The translations under genes were made by a program, and so were the position numbers. From Pseudomonadota bacterium (lineage in GTDB: Bacteria > Pseudomonadota > Gammaproteobacteria > Burkholderiales > SCOH01), in the NCBI GenBank assembly GCA_030917985.1, contig JAUPTR010000234.1:1-11482 (forward strand): 11,482 bases of DNA, given 5' to 3'. This document shows positions 7,640-11,482 of the stretch, one piece after another. The notes beneath the pieces are model-generated. The model was given only the letters and a program-made list of their open reading frames with translations, did no database searches and was not told where the DNA came from. Each line of letters begins with the position of its first letter. The stretch's first letter is position 1.

Positions 7640-7867
7640 TTATTTTCGGCGCAGGAAAAACACGAATTTGTCGTTTTCATTGCTCGATTGCAACAAGGCA
7701 TTGCCGGTCTGGCGGGCAAATGCGTCAAAATCCTTGGGTGTGGCCGGGTCGGTTGCCCAGACCTTGAGCACCTGGCCGGACTGCAGTTCGGCCAGCGCCT
7801 TCTTGGTACGCAGAATCGGCAGCGGACAGTTCAGGCCAGACAGGTCGATTTCTTTATCAAAGTCCAT
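7640..7867 (-). CDS. tusA: TusA-family sulfur carrier protein
   Basis: A 75-residue cytoplasmic protein of the TusA/SirA family, whose members carry persulfide sulfur on a conserved cysteine, for example in tRNA thiolation or sulfur metabolism. The family CPxP motif is present as GLNCPLP with C14, followed by ILRTKKALAELQSGQ and DPATPKDFDAF, which resembles the DPAT block of E. coli TusA. Length fits the family (about 75-81). The start ATG at 7867 is chosen because the fold begins just after it; the frame is open to 7945 but that extension would overlap the start of the divergent gene. The ribosome binding site is weak. Its stop faces the stop of the phosphodiesterase gene 6 bases away. Whether it acts in tRNA modification or another sulfur pathway cannot be told from sequence. 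Confidence 0.88.
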   Translation of the reverse strand: MDFDKEIDLSGLNCPLPILRTKKALAELQSGQVLKVWATDPATPKDFDAFARQTGNALLQSSNENDKFVFFLRRK

Positions 7868-7934
7868 GATTACACTCGATAACAAGCAAGGGGCGAAGAC
7901 TAGGCCGAAATTGCAATTGGTGCAAGGCTGACCC
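7868..7934. other. Short divergent intergenic region
   Basis: These 67 bases separate the start codons of the tusA-like and NRDE genes and must hold one or both promoters or parts of them. I see no confident promoter pair, operator or strong ribosome binding site here. Confidence 0.5.
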
Positions 7935-8693
7935 ATGTGCATCATCGCCCTTTCCTATCAGCAACACCCTGACTACCCACTGCTGCTGGCAGCCAATCGC
8001 GATGAGTTCTTCGCACGGCCAACGGCGGCGCTGGGCTGGTGGCCGGACGGCCAGATACTGGCAGGAACAGATCTGCAAGCAGGCGGCACCTGGCTCGGCG
8101 TCAGCCGTAAGGGGCGGATGGCGGCCCTGACCAACTTCCGTAACCCACGCGCCAATCAGCCCAATGCACCCAGCCGCGGGCAACTGGTCAGCACCTTTCT
8201 CGCCAGCCAAAGCAGCGCTGCGGATTTCGCCACATCGCTACTGCCACAACTGGCGCACTACAACGGCTTCAACCTGCTGCTGTTTGATGGCCAACAGCTA
8301 TTCTATGTTTCCAGCGTCGAAGCACAGGCACGGCCATTGCCCGCCGGCTTGTACGTGGTCTCCAATCACGTTCTGGGCACGCCATGGCCAAAGGTGGAAC
8401 GACTGAAACAAGGCATGTTGCAACATCTGGCAGAACCCAGGCTGGATACCGAGGCCTTGTTTGATCTGCTCAGTGATCGGCAGCAGCCGCAGGACAAGGA
8501 ACTACCGGATACCGGAGTCGGCCTGGAATGGGAGCGGCGTCTGGCCAGCATTTTTGTTGCAGCACCGGGTTATGGCACGCGCGCGTCGTCGCTGCTACGC
8601 CTGGGTAGCAATCAACAACTGGAAATGATTGAACGCAGCTTTGATGAGAGTGGGCAGATGAGAGAAACCCGCCGCTTCACACTGACCCTGTAA
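7935..8693 (+). CDS. NRDE (TANGO2-like) family protein
   Basis: A 252-residue protein of the NRDE/DUF833 family, related to eukaryotic TANGO2. The family name motif is at residues 21-24 (AANRDEFFARP), followed by WWPDGQILAGTDLQAGGTWL and ALTNFR, all characteristic of the family. It starts Met-Cys; family members are thought to have an Ntn-hydrolase-like fold in which Cys2 could become the N-terminal nucleophile after Met removal, but no substrate is established. No signal peptide is seen, so it is probably cytoplasmic. Roles in haem handling have been proposed for TANGO2-type proteins; nothing in this neighbourhood supports or refutes that. It is divergent from the tusA-like gene and convergent with a DUF3617 gene. 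Confidence 0.9.
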   Translation: MCIIALSYQQHPDYPLLLAANRDEFFARPTAALGWWPDGQILAGTDLQAGGTWLGVSRKGRMAALTNFRNPRANQPNAPSRGQLVSTFLASQSSAADFATSLLPQLAHYNGFNLLLFDGQQLFYVSSVEAQARPLPAGLYVVSNHVLGTPWPKVERLKQGMLQHLAEPRLDTEALFDLLSDRQQPQDKELPDTGVGLEWERRLASIFVAAPGYGTRASSLLRLGSNQQLEMIERSFDESGQMRETRRFTLTL

Positions 8694-8700
8694 ATCGAAC

Positions 8701-8716
8701 CGGGCTGCAAAGCCCG
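8701..8716. terminator. Hairpin after the NRDE gene, in a convergent gap
   Basis: CGGGCT and AGCCCG form a perfect 6-bp stem around a GCAA loop, 7 bases after the stop at 8693. There is no clean T tract on the plus strand; on the minus strand it is followed by GGTTCGATTT. It may act as a weak bidirectional terminator. Confidence 0.4.
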
Positions 8717-8724
8717 CCTGTATT

Positions 8725-8771
8725 GGGCTGCAGGCCAGCCTCAGAGGCAATAGGGACAAGGCCTGCAGGCC
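8725..8771. repeat. Long imperfect inverted repeat between convergent genes
   Basis: GGGCTGCAGGCC (8725-8736) can pair with GGCCTGCAGGCC (8760-8771) at 11 of 12 positions around a 23-base loop, which itself holds a short GCCT/AGGC stem. The second arm is also a perfect 12-bp palindrome. It lies 4 bases after the stop of the minus-strand DUF3617 gene. It could be a REP-like element or an mRNA 3'-end stabilising or terminating structure. Confidence 0.5.
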
Positions 8772-8775
8772 GGTC

Positions 8776-9213
8776 TTATTTACGGCATTCACCGATACGT
8801 CTGGCGCTGTATTCGCTGTTGATCACCATATTGCCCTGCGGGCCGCCGGCCATCTCCATGCGCGACTTGCCGCTGTAGCTATTGCCGGAGTAAGTCATTT
8901 CGCCACTCATGGTGGCCTTGTGTTCACCCGAACACACCATCTTGAAACTGGCCTTGTTGCCCGAGAAACTGCGATTGACGAACTCGCAATTGTTTTTTCC
9001 GTCGTTCATGCTGGAAGGCATGGTTTTCTTGCCATCGGCAATATCCTGTTTGCTGATGCAGATGCGCACCGTTTGTGGCGGCACTTGCATCGGCATGCCC
9101 GGCATCAGCGTGCGGGTGGTGATCTCCCACTCGCCATCCTGCATATTCGGCGTTTCAGCCGCCCACACACCCTGCGCCAGGCAGAGCGCCGGCAGCAATA
9201 TCCATGTTTTCAT
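8776..9213 (-). CDS. DUF3617 family exported protein (copy 1)
   Basis: A 145-residue protein with a signal peptide (MKTWILLPALCLAQGVWA, cleavage expected near residue 18-19), so it is probably periplasmic. After the signal it has GEWEITTRT near the start of the mature part and ends ARRIGECRK, features I associate with DUF3617. Mature cysteines are C52, C76, C94 and C143. AGGGGG lies 6 bases before the ATG at 9213. The function of the family is unknown. It is a paralogue of the gene at 9317-9742, with which it shares strand, size and cysteine spacing. A hairpin between the two genes suggests that it has its own promoter, though I could not pick one out in the 103-base gap. Confidence 0.82.
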   Translation of the reverse strand: MKTWILLPALCLAQGVWAAETPNMQDGEWEITTRTLMPGMPMQVPPQTVRICISKQDIADGKKTMPSSMNDGKNNCEFVNRSFSGNKASFKMVCSGEHKATMSGEMTYSGNSYSGKSRMEMAGGPQGNMVINSEYSARRIGECRK

Positions 9214-9261
9214 ACTTTACCCCCTGCGCTGATCAAGCTTTCATTTAAGCAGAGCCATGCA

Positions 9262-9294
9262 CAAAGTAAACCGGGCCGCACACAGCCGCCCGGT
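9262..9294 (-). terminator. Rho-independent-type terminator after DUF3617 copy 2
   Basis: On the minus strand ACCGGGC (9294-9288) and GCCCGGT (9276-9270) form a perfect 7-bp stem with an 11-base loop, followed by the T-rich TTACTTTG. It lies 22 bases after the stop of the gene at 9317-9742 and before the next DUF3617 gene, so the two genes may be separate transcripts. Confidence 0.55.
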
Positions 9295-9316
9295 CTGGAT
9301 CAGAAGCATGAAGTAT

Positions 9317-9742
9317 TCACCGACACTTGCCGATACGCTTGCCTGTGTACTGTTGTGTGAGCTGCTTCTTATAGGTGGCAGATTCGAGATTGGTTACCGC
9401 ATGACCGATGAGATTGCCGGCGGCCACGCTGGCATCTCCGCTAGTCGTCACATTCGGCATGCCCGTACATTGCACCACATAGTGCAGTTTGGTGCCGTTC
9501 TGCTTCTGTTCTTTCACCGTACAGGTTTCCGGAGTTGCGCCCGGCGCCAGTGGCAGATAGTGCAGCAAGTTGGCAGCATCCTTGTCCGAGAGGCATTTTT
9601 TCAACTTTAGCGGGTGCTGCGACGGCGGCATGTCCTGCAAATCCGTCTTCACCGAAAACTCCCACTCACCCGGCTCTACACCAGCGGCGTAAACGTGCCC
9701 AACACTGGCAACGACGAATGCCAATACCATCAGTTTTTTCAT
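9317..9742 (-). CDS. DUF3617 family exported protein (copy 2)
   Basis: A 141-residue protein with a signal peptide (MKKLMVLAFVVASVGHVYA, cleavage near residue 19-20), predicted periplasmic. The mature part starts GVEPGEWEFSVKTDL and ends GKRIGKCR, parallel to copy 1. Cysteines C50, C74, C92 and C140 have spacings of 24, 18 and 48, against 24, 18 and 49 in copy 1, which suggests two conserved disulfides. The rest of the sequence is clearly diverged, so the duplication is old or the copies have specialised. A GGAAGG stretch upstream of the ATG at 9742 is only a moderate ribosome binding site. The 67-base gap after proB leaves cotranscription with proB possible. Confidence 0.82.
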   Translation of the reverse strand: MKKLMVLAFVVASVGHVYAAGVEPGEWEFSVKTDLQDMPPSQHPLKLKKCLSDKDAANLLHYLPLAPGATPETCTVKEQKQNGTKLHYVVQCTGMPNVTTSGDASVAAGNLIGHAVTNLESATYKKQLTQQYTGKRIGKCR

Positions 9743-9788
9743 TTACCTATACCTTCCAGAAGTCGGCCCGTGGACTGCGCGGGCACCC

Positions 9789-9809
9789 CACGCGGCTTGC
9801 AAGCGCGTG
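9789..9809. repeat. Hairpin directly after the proB stop
   Basis: CACGCG (9789-9794) and CGCGTG (9804-9809) form a 6-bp stem touching the proB stop codon at 9810-9812. There is no T tract on the minus strand, so it is more likely a 3'-end structure than an efficient intrinsic terminator. Confidence 0.35.
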
Positions 9810-10931
9810 TTACAGCAAAACCAGATTATCGCGATGAATCAGTTCCGGCTCATCGATGTAACCCAGCACAGCCTCGATCTGCTTGCTGGGCACACGCATG
9901 ATGCGGCGTGCCTCATCGGCACTATAGTTGATCAGGCCGCGAGCAATTTCACGGCCATCGTCATCACAGCAGCTCACCACATCGCCCCGCAGGAACTCGC
10001 CTTTGATGGCCACCACCCCAACCGGTAACAGACTCACGCCATCCTGCAACAAGGCACGTGCCGCGCCGGCATCCAGCGTCAGGCTGCCGCGCAGTTGCAG
10101 ATGATCCGCCAGCCACTGCTTGCGTGCCGCCAACGGCGAGGTGCGCGCAATCAGTTGGGTGCCAATCGGCTCACCATTTGCCAGGCGCTGCAGCACATCC
10201 TCCTCACGACCACAGGCAATTACCGTGTGTGCGCCGCTGCGGGCCGCACGCTTGGCGGCGAGAATCTTGGTAATCATGCCGCCGGTACCCACACTGCTGC
10301 CAGCACCGCCAGCCATTTCTTCCAGTTCCGGCGTGCCGGCATCGGCGTTGAACACGAACTGTGCGTTCGGGTCTTTGCGCGGATCGGCGGTATACAGGCC
10401 TTTCTGGTCGGTCAGAATTACCAGCGCATCGGCTTCGATCAGGTTGGTCACCAGCGAACCGAGGGTGTCGTTATCGCCCACCTTGATTTCATCAGTGGTA
10501 ACTGTGTCGTTTTCATTGATGATTGGAATCACTCCCAGGCTGAGCAAGGTCAGCAAGGTGGAGCGCGCATTCAGGTAGCGGGTGCGATCCGCCAGATCTT
10601 CATGGGTAAGCAGGATTTGTGCGGTTTTCAGCCCATGCTCGCGAAAACAGCTTTCATAGGCCTGCACCAGTCCCATCTGCCCTACCGCCGCAGCGGCCTG
10701 CAGCTCGTGCAGTGCCTTGGGGCGCGCTTTCCAGCCAAGGCGTTGCAGGCCTTCGGCAATCGCGCCGGAGCTAACCAGCACTACCTGCTTGCCCACCTTG
10801 TTGAGTGCGGCAATTTCTGCGGCCCAGCGGCTGAGCGCTGCATGATCCAGGCCACGGCCTTCATTGGTAACGAGACTACTGCCGACCTTGACCACCAAGC
10901 GGCTGCTTTGTTGAACGACAGAGGCGACCAT
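9810..10931 (-). CDS. proB: Glutamate 5-kinase
   Basis: This enzyme phosphorylates glutamate with ATP to gamma-glutamyl phosphate, the first and normally proline-inhibited step of proline synthesis in the cytoplasm. The 373-residue product has the two-domain form usual in proteobacteria. The amino-acid kinase domain (about 10-255) carries KVGSSLVTNEG from K15, VSSGAIAEG near 53, INEND at 138-142, KVGDNDTLG near 150 and GTGGMITK at 215-222. A C-terminal PUA domain (about 278-355) includes GVVAIKGEFLRGDVVSC. The ATG at 10931 lacks a clear ribosome binding site, but alignment of the KVGSS motif at residue 15 fits the family start. It is not beside proA or obg here. A consensus -10 box lies upstream. 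Confidence 0.97.
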   Translation of the reverse strand: MVASVVQQSSRLVVKVGSSLVTNEGRGLDHAALSRWAAEIAALNKVGKQVVLVSSGAIAEGLQRLGWKARPKALHELQAAAAVGQMGLVQAYESCFREHGLKTAQILLTHEDLADRTRYLNARSTLLTLLSLGVIPIINENDTVTTDEIKVGDNDTLGSLVTNLIEADALVILTDQKGLYTADPRKDPNAQFVFNADAGTPELEEMAGGAGSSVGTGGMITKILAAKRAARSGAHTVIACGREEDVLQRLANGEPIGTQLIARTSPLAARKQWLADHLQLRGSLTLDAGAARALLQDGVSLLPVGVVAIKGEFLRGDVVSCCDDDGREIARGLINYSADEARRIMRVPSKQIEAVLGYIDEPELIHRDNLVLL

Positions 10932-10972
10932 GCGCGAGAGTATCCGAAATGAAGCAAATGCAAAGGCCTGCG

Positions 10973-11001
10973 ATTATAAAGGCTAAGCCTCTGAGCGGAA
11001 A
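10973..11001 (-). promoter_or_regulatory. Candidate proB promoter
   Basis: On the minus strand a perfect TATAAT (10978-10973) lies about 42 bases before the proB ATG, with TTTCCG 17 bases upstream as a poor -35. The spacer contains AGGCT-T-AGCCT (10990-10980), an 11-base palindrome next to the -10 box that could be an operator or support an activator. Confidence 0.5.
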
Positions 11002-11063
11002 GGCAAGCCTGCAGGTAAGCGCCTGCCAGACTGGCTGAACCTGCGACAAAATCAATGATCCAA

Positions 11064-11092
11064 TTGCCTATGTATCAGCCAATGTCTACAGT
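11064..11092 (+). promoter_or_regulatory. Candidate promoter for the indolepyruvate oxidoreductase gene
   Basis: TTGCCT (11064-11069) and TACAGT (11087-11092) match the -35 and -10 boxes at 4 of 6 each with a 17-base spacer. The leader would be about 80 bases long and holds the repeats at 11103-11136. Confidence 0.4.
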
Positions 11093-11102
11093 GAAATAAA
11101 TT

Positions 11103-11136
11103 AGCATTGCCTGATATTCATCAGAATCAGCATTGC
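11103..11136. repeat. Direct repeat AGCATTGC flanking a small palindrome
   Basis: AGCATTGC occurs at 11103-11110 and 11129-11136, 26 bases apart. Between them CTGAT and ATCAG (11111-11124) form a 5-bp inverted repeat with a 4-base spacer. A related TTGCCT lies in the -35 box at 11064. The arrangement could be a regulator site in the leader region; the match is short and may be chance. Confidence 0.3.
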
Positions 11137-11181
11137 TTATGTGCCGCAAGTTCCTGTTTCCAAAAGAAGCGAGGACGCACC

Positions 11182-11482
11182 ATGAAGCAGACACTCTCTC
11201 TGGATGACAAATACCGGCTGGATCACGGCCAAGTATTCATTACCGGCATTCAAGCACTGGTACGCCTGCCGATGTTGCAGGCACAGCGCGATGCGCTGGC
11301 AGGGTTGAATACCGCCGGTTTTGTCAGTGGCTACCGTGGCTCGCCGCTCGGCGGGCTGGACCTGGAAATGGCGCGCGCCAGCCATTATCTGCAATTGCAC
11401 AACGTCAAATTCCAGCCGGGGCTCAACGAAGATCTGGCAGCAACCTCGGTCTGGGGTACGCAGCAGGTGGGCCTGTTTCCCA
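11182..11482 (+). CDS. Indolepyruvate ferredoxin oxidoreductase, N-terminal part (cut by window end)
   Basis: The first 100 codons of a gene that runs off the window. The product begins MKQTLSLDDKYRLDHGQVFI and has TGIQALVRLPMLQAQRD, NTAGFVSGYRGSPLGGLD and FQPGLNEDLAATSVWGTQQ, which match the start of the large fused indolepyruvate:ferredoxin oxidoreductases of proteobacteria (usually over 1100 residues). These enzymes use thiamine diphosphate and iron-sulfur clusters to oxidise aryl pyruvates from aromatic amino acids to aryl-acetyl-CoA with reduction of ferredoxin. GAGG at 11171-11174, 7 bases before the ATG, supports this start. It is transcribed divergently from proB. Cofactor and cluster motifs lie beyond the window, so integrity cannot be judged. 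Confidence 0.9.
   Translation, partial: MKQTLSLDDKYRLDHGQVFITGIQALVRLPMLQAQRDALAGLNTAGFVSGYRGSPLGGLDLEMARASHYLQLHNVKFQPGLNEDLAATSVWGTQQVGLFP

Noticed and set aside
7633..7650. Hairpin GCCGA/TCGGC at the facing stops of the phosphodiesterase and tusA-like genes
   Set aside because: The stem is only 5 bp, overlaps both gene ends and has no T tract after it, so I do not call a terminator.
7868..7945. 26-residue N-terminal extension of the tusA-like protein from an upstream ATG
   Set aside because: It would overlap the start of the divergent NRDE gene, and the TusA fold begins right after the ATG at 7867.
10095..10952. Long plus-strand open frame opposite proB
   Set aside because: It is antisense to an unmistakable proB and shows no recognisable domain; long antisense frames are common opposite GC-rich genes.

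Overview
The window looks like chromosomal DNA from a Gram-negative proteobacterium, most likely a betaproteobacterium (possibly Neisseriales-like). This rests on gene content: a proteobacterial fused-type indolepyruvate ferredoxin oxidoreductase start, a TusA-like protein, DUF3617 periplasmic proteins, proB with a PUA domain, and a large PAS-sensor/c-di-GMP signalling pair. The genus cannot be fixed from this sequence alone.

Layout. Positions 1-1411 are the right-hand part of an IS701-family insertion sequence; its left end lies outside the window. The transposase reading frame is broken near its C-terminus. The IS ends next to a CTAG tetranucleotide that fits the family's target duplication, and this CTAG contains the stop codon of a 47-codon minus-strand gene (1412-1555). 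That small gene has its own ribosome binding site, a good sigma70-type promoter and an adjacent 8-bp inverted repeat.

Positions 1806-7633 hold a two-gene signalling operon. The first gene encodes a 1200-residue soluble histidine kinase with seven PAS domains. It overlaps by ATGA the second gene, a 742-residue receiver-DUF3369-GGDEF-EAL protein. The GGDEF site is degenerate and the EAL site looks complete, so the likely output is phosphorylation-controlled breakdown of cyclic di-GMP.

Positions 7640-8693 carry divergent genes for a TusA-like sulfur carrier (minus) and an NRDE/TANGO2-family protein (plus). Positions 8776-9742 hold two minus-strand DUF3617 genes, exported paralogues with the same four-cysteine spacing. 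Then comes proB (glutamate 5-kinase, minus, 9810-10931), and divergently from it the first 100 codons of an indolepyruvate:ferredoxin oxidoreductase (plus, from 11182, cut by the window end).

I see no obviously new defence or mobile system. The points most worth a second look are the ABAB arrangement of four exactly 125-codon PAS modules in the kinase, the uncharacterised small membrane-protein gene whose stop codon coincides with the IS target site, and the hairpin-rich convergent gap at 8701-8771.
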